64,000 nt of DNA from Mastigamoeba balamuthi (taxonomy: Eukaryota > Evosea > Mastigamoebida > Mastigamoebidae), in assembly GCA_902651635.1 (NCBI GenBank), contig CACRSC010000084.1, positions 1,492,963 through 1,556,962 on the forward strand, read 5' to 3'. Under the pieces are notes generated by a model. The model was not told where the DNA came from and did not search any database. It worked only from the letters and a program-made list of their open reading frames with translations. The translations under genes were made by a program, and so were the position numbers. Below are positions 12,426-23,205 of this stretch, one piece after another; the stretch's first letter is position 1, and every line of letters begins with the position of its first letter.

Positions 12426-15400
12426 CTACTGGGCAAAGTCGACGCGGAACATCAGGCACGAGGCCTCGAAGTCGCACGAGGTGCGCAGGCGCAGGAGCCT
12501 GCCCTGGAGGACCTGCGGCAGGTTGCGCATCCAGAAGGGCAGCACGTGGTGCCGCAGCGCAGCGCCCAGCGCGTAGAACGTCTCGATGCGCCCGTGGCGC
12601 ACGCCCAGCGCGTCGACGAAGTCGCTGCGCCACTCGTCGCCGTCGAGGTACTCGAGGGTGCCGCCCAGGCAGACGCCCACGGGGCTGCCGTCTGCGCGGC
12701 GGATGTCGTTGCCGTTGTTGAGCGTCCAGCCGCGCCAGCTGTGGAACGCGAACGTCGGCAGCAGCGGGCCGCTGAACGTCAGCCCGCAGAGCGGCCGCAG
12801 CTCCGCCTCGACGCGCTGCGACGTCGCGTTGGGCCGCAGGCGCAGCTGCGCGGCCCCGAAGCCCTCGCGGGCGGCGCTGACTGCGTAGTCGACGCCCTGC
12901 TCGAGCGGGAACGCCACGCAGCCCGTCGGCCCCGTCGTCTTGGACACCGCGCCGAGCAGCGCGTCCTCCACGGTGACGTTGACGCCGTCCAGGGCCGCGC
13001 CGGCGACGGCGAAGCAGAGCTCGACGTCTGCGGGGGCGTTGCGGACCTGCAGGAGCGCGGGGTCGCTGTAGGCGGCGCCTCCGTGCTGCGTGACGTAGTA
13101 CACGTAGTCGCCACGCGGCAGGCGCGCCTCCGAGAGCACCGCCTGCGCGGCCACGTCGGGCACGGCGTCGGCGCACTCGCAGGCGGCGCTGTCGGCGGGG
13201 CGCGCGGCCACGTCGCTGCAGACGCACGCGAAGACGCAGTTGTCGCGCCCGCAGAGGACGCCAGCGCGCTGCAGGCGCTCGTCGTAGTAGAGCCCCGCCA
13301 CGCTGGCGTTGACCACGCCGCCGACGAGCGCCACCGAGCGGACGACAGGCCGCGGCGCGAAGAAGGCGGGCAGCGTCGCCACGAGGGCGCTCTGCGGGCC
13401 GACGCGCAGGAAGACGCGCAGGGCCGCGGCCTGCGGCGCCGCGATGCCGACGGCGAAGGGGTCGGGGACGGGGCACGTGGCGTAGCGCGTCCAGACGGGG
13501 TTGCTGGCGTTGGCGTGGGCCACGTGGTAGTCGCGGCTGGCGGCGGGCGAGCAGCCCAGCGTGGCGTTGCGCAGCTGCAGCATCGCGCCCACGTAGCGGC
13601 CCGAGACGGCGAAGGCGAAGGGCTGGCGCGCGCGCTCGAGGACCAGCATCGTCGTGGCCGCGAGGTCGCGCTGCGAGACGAACGCCGCGGGGCGCGAGGC
13701 GCAGTCGACGGGGTCGTCGAAGTGGACGAGCGCGATGGCCGCGTCGAGCGACTCGCAGGCGTCGCTGGGAACAGCCACCGGCACGCCCTTGGGCCCCGGC
13801 ACCGCCGTCCCGTTGATCTGCGAGCACGCGATCCTCAGGTTCGACGCGGACCTGCGGGCTGTCAGTGAGTCTTGATGATTCAATTGGATTCGGAGAGCAG
13901 AAAGTGCGCACTGGGCAAAAGTGGTCATCGGAGTCCCCAGGAACTTGGCGCGCGTGAAGACGGCGATGGCGGCCTCAACGCCGACGCCCTTGATCGAGTC
14001 GATCGGGCGGCCGTCGGCAAAGACAGCGAAGAGCCGACCGGGGATCAGCGAGTCTGCGCACGAGTCCCCACAGAAAATAAACCAAGTCAGAACACAAAAT
14101 TCTCAATGGAAAACGGGGAGCGATGGCCGTTGCGCACTCCAGTGGTTGCCACCGTTGTCGTCGCCGCCACAGTACATGTTCTCAACAGAGTCTGAGTCGC
14201 CGTAGCACGCGGGCTGCCATAGGTCGCGCAGGCCGCTGACCGTGTGGTTCTGCTTGTTGGTCATCTGGCACTCCGGGTGGTGGCAGTCGTGCGCCAGGAT
14301 CCACCGCTGCGTCCCTCCTGCACGCCCACCACCACGTCAGAAGCCGCGGGGGGCACCCCGAGTGTGCGTTGGCGACGTGCCAGGGGCGGTGCAGTCCTCG
14401 GTGCGGCGGGTGGCCTGGTCGGGGCGGAGGGAGTCGATGGTCATGGCGAAGATGTCGCTCCAGGCCTCGTTGAGGGCGCCGCTCTGCGCCTCGTACCAGA
14501 GGCCGTCGGTGTACTCGGTGATGCCGTGGGCGTACTCGTGCATGACGACCGTGTCGGACATCCACCCGCCGCCGCCGATGTAGAGCGCGCGCTTGAAGTA
14601 GTAGGGGCCCTCGCCGTCGCTGTCGGGGTCGTTCATGTACCCCGTCAGCAGCGACCCCTTGCCGTCGTACGAGTCGCGCCCCGTCAGCGCCTTCCACGTC
14701 CGCTCCCTGCGCGCCGTCGTTGCCGCTCAGTCGACGTGGCCTTACAAAAAGTAAGGGGGGACGACAGCCCCGCAAAACTGCCGGCCCACAAGAACGGGTG
14801 ACGGGAGAAGAAGAACTCCATACCCCCAACATCATAGTTGAGTGATGCCATAGCACCCCATGTCGGGTGGCTGAAACAGAAGAACGCGCGCTGTCTTTCT
14901 AGCAATCGACTAATTTGCACCCCTCAAACGAGAAATAAGTCCTGTGGGGAGAACGTACGCAGTGAGGAGGGCGCCGAGGAAGCTGTTGAGGTCCGCGTTG
15001 GTCGTGGGGAACGCGTCGCCGTCGGACCACAGGAGGCGGTCGCCCTGCGCCCTGTCCCTGACGGCCACAAAGTGGCTGCGCTTCTGGCGCACGGCCAGCG
15101 TGGCGCCCATCCGCGCGTCGACGTACACGTCAGCGGCGCCGCACTGCACCTCCCACGCCACGACGCTCTCCCCGGCCTCGTCCGCTGCCATGCCCGGCGT
15201 GTACACGACGCGCCTCGCGCTCAGCTCGTAGCACTGCGCGTCGTTGTTGTGCCTGCGGCTCCCGTTGTTGTGCTCGTTGTTCTGATCGCTGCTCGCGTTG
15301 TTGCGGCTCTCGAGCGCTGCGCGGGCCAGCGCGGCGGCGCGGGCGGCCGTGGAGACGCCCAGCAGGCCCCACTGCTGCTCGCCCGCGAGGCTGACGGCGT

Positions 15401-16222
15401 TGGGGACCGTCGTGCCCGTCACGGAGACGATCTCGTTGCGCTCGTTCCACACAACCTGCGCGTTTTTTCGTTCGTTTTCCCCCGAAATTCAGACCGCATA
15501 AACATCAACTGCAATTTCCGTGTAACTCGTCCCCCGAAAACCGGTGTGGGGAAAACGGCCTGAGAGGGGGCGGGGGAAAGTCGCTGTGAACCTTGAGGCG
15601 GGCGCCGATAACGGGAAGACCGTCGGCGGTGCGCTGCTCGTGCGTCGTGATGGACCAGCCCGGCAGGTGCGGGTCGTTCCTGGGCGTCCCGGCGGCCTCG
15701 AGGACCAGCCCGGGGCCTCCGTACGCGGGCTCCGTCGCCAGCAGCGAGTCCAGCGTCCTCTTGAGCGTCTCGGTCCTCGTCATCCCCGCTGTGAGCCCCG
15801 GCGGGTTGCTGTCAGTCTCGTGTGGGGTTGTTTTTGATCGAGTGGTCTTGGTTTTCTTGCTAGTTCGGTTGTTTTCATGGGGAGTCCGTGCGCGTGCGGC
15901 GGCCCCGAGGGGAATTGTCTGCAGAGGGAGGGCCGAGTGCGATTGCGCGAGGAGGGGGCGGCAGTGAAGTTGCACAACGAGTTGCATGGGTTTTTTTCGC
16001 ACACAAGCCAATTTCGGTTCAATCCGGAGGTGTGCAGGGGAAAGATAACGGTCAGCGATGAAACGCACCTCTGAGGGACCGGGGGAGGGCGAACGGGGGC
16101 GAGGGGGTCAGGGAGAGCGGTGCTCCGGTGGCTCTGCTGGTGCGTCTCGCGGGGGCCGCGAGGCAGCAGAGAGCGCAGAGCAGCAGCAGCGGCAGCACGC
16201 AGCTGGTGCGGTCAACGGCCAT
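12426..16222 (-). CDS. Secreted M4 (thermolysin-family) metalloprotease, copy B
   Basis: Tandem paralogue of copy A with the same seven-exon plan (first exon 16222-16069, then 15788-15592, 15455-14959, 14706-14381, two short exons, and ~13855-12426). Signal peptide MAVDRTSCVLPLLLLCALCC, FTP motif TADGLPVIGARLKV, MHEYAHGIT with ALNEAWSDIF, and the long C-terminal extension (QHGGAAYSDP, GWTLNNGNDIRRADG) ending LMFRVDFAQ. The extension differs more from copy A than copy A does from the 6602 fragment, so the A/fragment split is younger. Intron 4 starts GCACGT where copy A has GTACGT. The intergenic gap to copy A is only ~300 bp. Probably secreted; substrate unknown. Confidence 0.88.
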
Positions 16223-16591
16223 CTTCGTGCGGTGTGGGGGCCCAAGCAGGTGTGTTGGTGTGCAGGTTGCTGCTTTTCTGTTGACGTTGCTGACAAGTGA
16301 CTATTTTTCCCTCGCGACAAGTGGAGAAGAGATATTCCATTTCCGCTCAGTAAGATATTCTGCGGCACCACCTGCAACCTGCGCTGGGCCTGGGCGGGTT
16401 CTAATACCGCTCTCCCGACCGCAGAATGCAAGTGGTGCCGAATCAGAAAAAGCGGAACCACAACAGATGATATCTTCGTGATCACTAAGATACTATCCGA
16501 AAATCTCCTGGACAGATATCCAAGGGAACCCCACACCGTCAGGGGAACGCAAGCAACAGGGCAGAGAGAGCAGAGAGAGGCGGCGGCTGGC
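16223..16591. promoter_or_regulatory. Shared 5' region of two divergent genes, with nested inverted repeats
   Basis: The 369 bases between the start codons of the minus-strand protease and the plus-strand actin-binding gene must hold both promoters. Two overlapping perfect 9-base inverted repeats occur: ATTCTGCGG (16357-16365) with CCGCAGAAT (16419-16427), and CGGCACCAC (16363-16371) with GTGGTGCCG (16432-16440). They overlap on the left arm, so only one hairpin can form at a time. Function is inference. Confidence 0.4.
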
Positions 16592-19500
16592 ATGGAGACC
16601 AAGGAGAGCAAGACACGCCTCCTGCAGACGCTGCGGGAGGAGGTGGTGCAGCTCAAGGTGGTGCAGCAGGAGCAGCAGGACACCATCGACAAGATCGTCA
16701 AATGGTAGCCCCTGCCATCGCGATATTAACACACACAGAGCACAACACAACCAACCCCACAGCACAGCACAACACAACACAACAAACCCCACCCCACAGC
16801 ACAGCACAACAATCGACACAGCACAGCAGCGCAACAGAGAGCACAACACAACAAGCCCCACAGCACAACACAACAACCCCCACAGCACAGCAAAACAACC
16901 GGCACAGCACAACACAACACAACAGAGAGCACAGCACAACAAACGCCACAACACAGCACAGCAGACACGGCAACTGAAGCACACGGGTACACGCCGCAGG
17001 CTGAGGAAGAACAACTACGGGCCGACGATCGAGAAGCTGCAGGACGACCTGAGCGAGACGGCGGCCAAGCTGCTCTCGGTGGACAGCAACGTCAAGGCCC
17101 TGGCCGAGCAGCTCCGCGACAGCAACGAGACACGCCAGCGCCTCAACGCCTGGCTCAAGGACAACATCGGCGCAGGCCTCGAGCACATCGACCGCCGCAT
17201 CGATACCCGCTCCGCAGCCGACAAGTGCGAGCCCTATGGCTGTTCCGCGCTCTTTGTTTCCTGTGAATGGTCTCATGGTGTAGTGGCATCACATCGACTT
17301 GACGTGTCGAGGGTTCCAGGATCAATACCTGGTGGGACCATCTTTTTGTCTCACTCGCCACTCCCCCACGCCCCCAGGGCTGAGATGCTGGAGACGGTGC
17401 GGGCGATGTTCAAGGAGGAGGACGCCAGCCACGAGGTCGAGATGCGCCGCGTGCGCCTTGAGGACCACGCCGAGCGCACCGCGGAGCTGCAGGCCGCAGA
17501 GGCCCGCCTGCGCGCACTCGTCACCTCCTCGGCCTCGGACACCACCTCCCGCGTCGACGGCTCCGTCGAGGCCCTCCGCGAGGTAATCTGTCTCGTCATC
17601 GTCTCTCTCCGTTCTCTTTTTCCGGGGGCACTTGCATTTCCTTGCCTGTTTCGGGAGAGGAATTTTTGGAATTTTCACTGATAGGAATTTTACCCGAACA
17701 GGAAACCCGCGCGCGGGTGGAGGCGTCGCAGCGCGCGGCCTCGGAGCGGGTGGCGCGGCTGCGCGAGGAGCTGACGGCGGCGCACGACCGCGACCGCCGC
17801 GAGCTGGCGGCGCTGATCGCCGACGAGCTCGCCGAGGAGCGCCGCGCGCGCGACGCCGACGTCTGCGAGACCCGCGCGGCCTGCGACGCCGCCGCCGCGC
17901 GCGCCGTCCGCGACGCCCGCGCCGCCGCCGAGCTCGAGGCCGCGCGCCTCTCGGGCGGCGCCGCGCGGGCCTCTGCGGACGAGTGCGCCGACGTGCGGGC
18001 CGAGGCAGCGCACAGGCTGCGCGACCTGCGCGAGGAGTCGCTGCGCGTGCGCGCGGGGCTCGCGCGTGTCGCCCGCGAGCTCGCGGAGGTGCGCGCGGGG
18101 GCCGAGGCGCGGCGCGAGCTGCAGGGCGCGCTGCGCGGGGCGCGGCCGGCGGAGCTGCGCGGGGAGAGCGCCGACGAGGCGCGGCAGTGGCTGGCGGCGC
18201 GCGGGCTGGGGGCCTACGTGGCGGCGCTCGAGGCCAACGGCTTCCTGCTCAACGCGCGCGCCGTGGCGCTGCTGACCGAGGGCGACCTCGACGCGGTGGG
18301 CGTGCGCGCGCCCGGGCACCGCAAGGCGCTGCTGGTGGCCGCGCGCGACGTGCGCCGGTGGGCCGAGGGCCTCACGCCCGCCGAGCAGCAGCGGCGCCAG
18401 GAGCTCCTCCAGATGGCCGCCGCCGCCCAGCAGCAGCGCCCGCAGACCCCCACGTCCGCGCGCCCCGAGGCTGCCGCCGCCGCGGACCCCGTCCCCGAGC
18501 CCGCCGAGCCCGCCCAGGACTCCAAGTGGAAGGAAGAAGGTCCGCTTTCAGCCGCCCAATTCAATTGATTTCCCGCCCCTTCTCTCTTACTCACACTGAG
18601 CGCATCGCAGAGGAGCGCATCGAGCGCGAGAGGACGGAGCGCAGGCAGCGCGCGGAGCAGCTGAAGGCCGAGGAGGAGCGCAAGCGCGCCGAGCTCGAGG
18701 AGGCCGAGCGCCGCGAGCGCGCAGAGGCCGAGGCGGCCCGCGAGGCCCGCGAGAAGCAGCGGGCAGAGCGCGAGGCCGAGCGCGCGGCCCGCGAGCGCGA
18801 GCGCCTGGAGCGCCTGAGCTCCGCAGCCGCAGACACGCAGCGCCAGTCCACGGCGTCGGACGCCGAGCAGGAGGCGCAGATGGCCGCAGAGGCCGAGCGC
18901 GAGTTCGCCCGCGCAGAGGCCGAGCGCCGCCAGAAGGTCAGGCAATTGAATCGCTCATTCAAAATCGGCCAATTCACATACGATTGCCGCACGGCTGCGC
19001 TGCGCAGGCGGAGGAGAGCGCGGCAGCAGCGAGGGCCGCGGCGGAGAAGGAGGAGAGCGAGCGGAGGGAGCGGCTGGAGCGGGAGGCTGCGGCCATCGCG
19101 GAGGAGAAGAGGAAACTCGAGGAGCTGCGCGCGCAGGTGGAGGCCGAGCAGCGCAGGGCCCGCGAGGAGCAGCAGCAGCGCGCCGCGCGCGAGGAGCGCG
19201 AGAGGCGCGAGCGCGCAGAGGCGGAGGCCAAGGCGAGGGCCGAGGCGCTGGCAGAGGCCGAGCGGGCGAGGACACCGCAGCAGAAGCCCCGGACGCCGCA
19301 GCAGCAGGAGCAGCAGCAGCGCAGCCACAGGGAGGCCGAGGCCGACGACGGGCTCCTGGACGACATCGAGCAGACGCAGCAGAAGCACCAGCAGCAGAGG
19401 AGGCTGCCGGCGCCCGCCAAGCACGCCCAGCAGCAGCACAGCGAGTCGGAGGAGGAGCGCAAGCCCGCGACGCCCGCGACGCCGGCGCAGCAGAGAACAC

Positions 19501-21891
19501 TGCCGCAGCCGGCCAGGAAAGCAGCGACGCCTGCCGAGGAGAGGCAGAGGCCCAGGGAGCAGCAGGAGCAGGAGCACGAGGCCGAGCACGAGCCGCAACG
19601 CAAGGCACAGCAGCAGCCCCAGGTGGCAGAGGCCCACAGCGCGCAGCAGCAGAGCGAGGAGAGGCCTCCCGAGAACGAGCTCGAGGCCAAGTTCCGCGCG
19701 AGGCAGCAGAGGGCTGAGGCAAAGCAGCAGGAGCCGCACGAGGCAGAGACCACCGCACAGCAGCAGCAGCAGCAGCATCAGCCTCAGCCTCAGGCACCGA
19801 AGAAGGCAGCCGAGGCAGAGGAGGATTGGCCAGAGCCCACCCAGAAGCAGCAGCCGCAGCAGCAGGGCAGGCAGAAGCCACAGACACCCCACACGCAGGA
19901 GAGCAAGAAGGCCGCAGCACCGGCGGAGGACGACGAGTGGCCCGAGCCCCAGCAGAAGCAGCAGCAGCAGAGCAAAGCAAAGCAGGAGCCCAGGCCTCCT
20001 GTGAAGCCCCGCGAGGAGCAGCCGCAGCAGCAGCACGAGGAGCCCGAGGAGCTCGACGACTGGGGCGACCCCATCCCCAAGAAGCAGCCGCAGCCGCAGC
20101 CGCAGCCGCAGGCGGCGCAGCCCAAGCCCACGGCGCAGCCGCAGCCCAGGGCGGAGGAGGCTCCCAAGCCCAAGGCACACCCTCCCACAGTCAATCAATT
20201 GACAAGTATTTTCGTGCTGACATGGCCCTTGCGGCCGCCTCGGCAGACGCAGGCCGCTCCTGCTGCGAGGCCGGCGGCGGCGGAGGAGGAGAGGGACGTG
20301 TCGGAGCAGGGGCCCGTGGAGAAGGTGGGCACGCTGCTCGAGGTCACGCGGGCGCTGCGCGAGGCCCACGCGAGCATGCGGTCCGACAGCGACGTGACGA
20401 CGTGGCTGCTGGCGGGGTACGCGGGGTCCAAGGCCACGCTGAGCCTCTACGCCTCGGGGACGGGCGCGGGCGTCGCGGGGCTGCGGGACGCGCTGGCCGA
20501 GAGCATCGGGAAGCACGGGCCCGAGGTCCTCTACGGCTACATGCGCGTGGCCTACGGCGAGAACGAGCGCCCCAAGTTCGTCTTCGTGACCCTCGTCCCC
20601 GACGCCCTCAGCGGCATGGCAAAGGTCTGCTGCCCTACCTTCAGTTCTCGATCTATTCCATTCATTTCGCAAATTGTCTTTTTTCAATTTGACTTCATTT
20701 TACTGATCGTTCATCTTAACTTTCCCGTTGCTCTGCGTCAATGCACACACTTGCGTTATGATTGACCTGTGGGCACCTGCAGGCCAAGGCGAACATGCAC
20801 AAGGCGGACGTGGGGGCGTTCCTGCAGTACTTCCACACGTACATGAACATCAGCGACGCCGGGGAGGTGAGGCAGGACGTTGTCGAGGAGAAGCTGCGCG
20901 CAGCAGGCGGGGCGCACTACGGCAGGGGCGACGGCGGCGGCGTGTCGGGTGGCGGCGAGGACTTTGGCGGCATGAAGCGCCTGGCGTCCTCCAACTTCGC
21001 TGCCAAGGGCGCCGTCGTGCTTGCGGCGGGCAAGAGCCCCTCTGCTCGCCAGGGCCTCTTCGACGACGAGGACGAGCAGCAGCAGCAGCACCACCAGCAA
21101 CAGCAGCCCAAGGCGCACCACGCGGAGCCCAAGGTACGGCCTGTGCATTCCCCACAGCGCAGCCAATTGACCTTACGATGGGCACGGGCCTCTCAGGAGC
21201 AGAAGAAGGAGCAGGCGAAACCAAAGGAAGAGCCCAAGGTACGAGGAAATGCGCAACAGCCGCAATTCAATCAATTGACTTTTCCATTGAACAGAAGAAG
21301 GAGCCGCAGGTGCCCAAGGAGCCCAAGAAGGAGCAGCCAAAGCCCAAGCCCAAGCCAGCGCCCGAACCCGAGCCCGAGAAGCCAAAGCCTGTAGCGCAGC
21401 AGCAACAGGCTGAGAAGCGCAAGCAGACCGCAGCGGAGCCCCAGAAGGCGAGGGAGGACGAGCAGCCCAAGGTCAAGGCCAAGGCCAAGCCCGCTACGCC
21501 CGAGCACGAGAAGCAGCAGCAGAGGGCGGAGCCCCAGGCGGCGGCCGCAGAGGGGGCGCAGGCCAACACGCAGGCAGCGCAGCCCAACGCCAACAACAAG
21601 TTCATCAACGACTACCAGAGGCGCAAGGCCGAGCTGATGAGCAGGCAGGAGCCCGCCAGGCCCACGGAGCAGCGCCTCAAGCAGATCGCCGCGATCCTGG
21701 GCGAGGGCGGCACGGACATCGCGGGGGGCAGGGCGATGCTCTACGGCGACCTCAAGAGGGCCGCCGAGGCCGCGGGGGCCGCAGACAACCTGGCAGCTGT
21801 CCTGAGGGCGCTCAAGCAGGCGGGGACCGTCGACTACGCGGGGTCCATGCTCGACGAGGACGCCATGGTCACCCTCGTCGACGGCCAGTAG
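16592..21891 (+). CDS. Large actin-binding scaffold: coiled coil, SAM, coactosin-like ADF-H, costars-like C-terminus
   Basis: Ten exons: 16592-16704, 17000-17224, 17378-17582, 17702-~18540, ~18612-18936, 19009-~20191, ~20252-20622, ~20783-21134, ~21198-21238, ~21294-21891 (TAG); about 1,400 aa. N-terminal coiled coil (LLQTLREEVVQLKVVQQEQQ), then a SAM domain near residues 340-400 (WLAARGLGAYVAALEANGF, LTEGDLDAVGV, GHRKALL). A long Arg/Glu coiled coil and a Gln/Pro/Lys-rich linker follow. Next comes a coactosin-type ADF-H domain (VTTWLLAGYAG, VLYGYMRVAYGEN, KFVFVTLVPDALSGMAK, EEKLRAAGGAHY), another Pro/Lys/Gln linker, and a C-terminal costars-like module (LYGDLKRAAEAAG, LKQAGTVDYAGSMLDEDA). 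Coactosin and costars domains bind or regulate actin; SAM gives oligomerisation. The combination is unusual. One intron carries a tRNA gene and another a minisatellite. Confidence 0.8.
16731..16973 (+). repeat. CACAACA/CACAGCA minisatellite inside intron 1
   Basis: About 240 bases built almost only from A and C with scattered G, iterating CACAGCACAACACAACA-like units separated by runs of CCCCAC. It fills most of the 295-base first intron (16705-16999) of the actin-binding gene. Strong strand asymmetry: almost no T on the coding strand. Confidence 0.85.
17269..17340 (+). tRNA. tRNA-Val(GAC), nested in a protein-gene intron
   Basis: 72-base cloverleaf: acceptor GGTCTCA/TGGGACC with one T-G pair; D arm GTG/CAC; anticodon stem TCGAC/GTCGA with loop TTGACGT (anticodon GAC at 17301-17303); 5-base variable loop; T arm CCAGG/CCTGG; discriminator A. 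The A box (TGGTGTAGTGG, 17276-17286) and B box (GGATCAATACC, 17319-17329) both fit Pol III consensus, and a T run follows. It lies on the same strand inside intron 17225-17377 of the actin-binding gene. Eukaryotic nuclear genomes normally read GUY valine codons with anticodon AAC (inosine), so GAC is odd. The body resembles eukaryotic tRNA-Gln, which leaves room for an anticodon-shifted or decayed copy. Confidence 0.85.
17343..17347 (+). terminator. RNA polymerase III terminator
   Basis: TTTTT three bases after the tRNA 3' end, the standard Pol III stop. It supports independent transcription of the intron-nested tRNA. Confidence 0.75.
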
Positions 21892-22166
21892 GGGGAACAA
21901 GGTCTCTAGCTCGCGGGCCACAGCCCCACGCTAGCCGCGCTGCAGGTTCAAATACAAAGACTGCCAGACACTGTTGGCTGGCTTTAAGGCTTTATCTCAC
22001 AGGATATTGTCCACACGGCTTCAATTGAGCAATGAGAGTAGTATCTTCAAGCCAGAACTCATTCTCATGGAGGCTGTGATCTGCGCGCTTCTTACACGGA
22101 GGCGCCTGGCGTATACAAAGGCAGTACCTCATAGGGAGGCAGAGGCGGTGCTGGACTCCCTCTCCA

Positions 22167-23150
22167 TTGTCGCAAACAGCGAGAAGCAGGTCATGGAGGC
22201 TGCACTGGACTCCCAGCAAACAGCGAGCAGCAGGTCATGGAGGCTGCGCTCTGCGTTGTGTTTTCTCAGACCAGCGCCTCACGTTCCGAGCATTGTGGCG
22301 CCTGAGGGCCATCTGCCCATCGTGGCGCAATGCCATCGAATCATCCTGCGTTCTGGCAGCCTACATTGGCACGAGAGAGCGCATTTCCAAGCTGCAGCTC
22401 GTCAACATCCCAAAGGAAGGCCTCAGGGACGCTCTGGTAGCCGACCACATCCTTGATATTCTCTCGCCCCTCGAGAGACAAGGAAAATTCAGGACCACTG
22501 GTGTACCGCAGTCCATCAGGACAGCACATCTTCTCGATTCACTCAGAGGTCTGTCACGCAGCTCAGCCAGTGCTGCATGCTTTGCTCTGGGGGCCGTATC
22601 TCTTACCGAGATTCCGTTTCTTACTCCACACGAATGCGAAGACAGCCCAGACACAGTGACCACAGCTCGGGTACTGCTCAGAGTCGCCAATGCAGCTGCA
22701 CAGCTGGCATCTGAGCAGCAGCGCACAGAAGTCTCATTCAAGATCACAATTAAAAATGTGATCCAATGCCCTCAGTCGTGCCTCGAGTGCCTTCATAAGT
22801 CTGTCCTGTTCATTGGGCCAACACTCTCCGAGGAAGTTATCTACAAAGGGCTAGCAAGGGCTGTGAAGGTCTTCTGCAGGATTGCTGCTCTTAAGAAGTC
22901 CAAATGTGCCAAAGGTCGTACGCTGGTCCGAGTAGTTGCTGGACTCAACCCACAATCTGGCGGCGGCACACTGTACAGTCCATTGGAAGAGCACCTATGG
23001 CTCTCAACTATCCTATTTCCTGGTGAGGTTACACATCTTGTGAACGAGAAAGTGATGCACACAAGGAATGGAGAGCATGGCGTGGATCCAAAAACACATT
23101 GCATACAAATTCCATGGAACTTGCTTGACCACAAGTTCTGCACGCTGTAA
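22167..23150 (+). CDS. Uncharacterised protein with an F-box-like N-terminal segment
   Basis: Open frame ending TAA at 23150; about 300 residues from the first clearly coding part. There is no ATG in the frame at the 5' end, so at least one upstream exon is missing from my reading and the true start is unknown. An acceptor-like TTTTCTCAG lies near 22268. The segment FRALWRLRAICPSWRNAIES resembles the second half of an F-box. The remainder (RISKLQLVNIPKEGLRDAL, then SLTEIPFLTPHECEDSP) could be irregular LRRs. The 5' side holds an imperfect repeat of ATGGAGGCTG at 22068, ~22194 and ~22237. Weak family call; coding character is good. Confidence 0.45.
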   Translation: MSQTARSRSWRLHWTPSKQRAAGHGGCALRCVFSDQRLTFRALWRLRAICPSWRNAIESSCVLAAYIGTRERISKLQLVNIPKEGLRDALVADHILDILSPLERQGKFRTTGVPQSIRTAHLLDSLRGLSRSSASAACFALGAVSLTEIPFLTPHECEDSPDTVTTARVLLRVANAAAQLASEQQRTEVSFKITIKNVIQCPQSCLECLHKSVLFIGPTLSEEVIYKGLARAVKVFCRIAALKKSKCAKGRTLVRVVAGLNPQSGGGTLYSPLEEHLWLSTILFPGEVTHLVNEKVMHTRNGEHGVDPKTHCIQIPWNLLDHKFCTL

Positions 23151-23205
23151 CGGAGAATTATGTGACTAGAACAATGAACACTTGCCCGTTCTTCAAGTGA
23201 AAAAC

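Noticed and set aside
16731-16973. Possible CRISPR-like array
   Set aside because: Irregular short A/C-rich units without unique spacers, in a eukaryotic intron; it is a minisatellite.
18591-20687. Very long minus-strand open frames (up to ~700 codons) opposite the Gln/Glu/Arg-rich exons
   Set aside because: They are shadows of low-complexity coding sequence on the plus strand; the plus strand has joined exons with SAM and ADF-H domains and splice sites.
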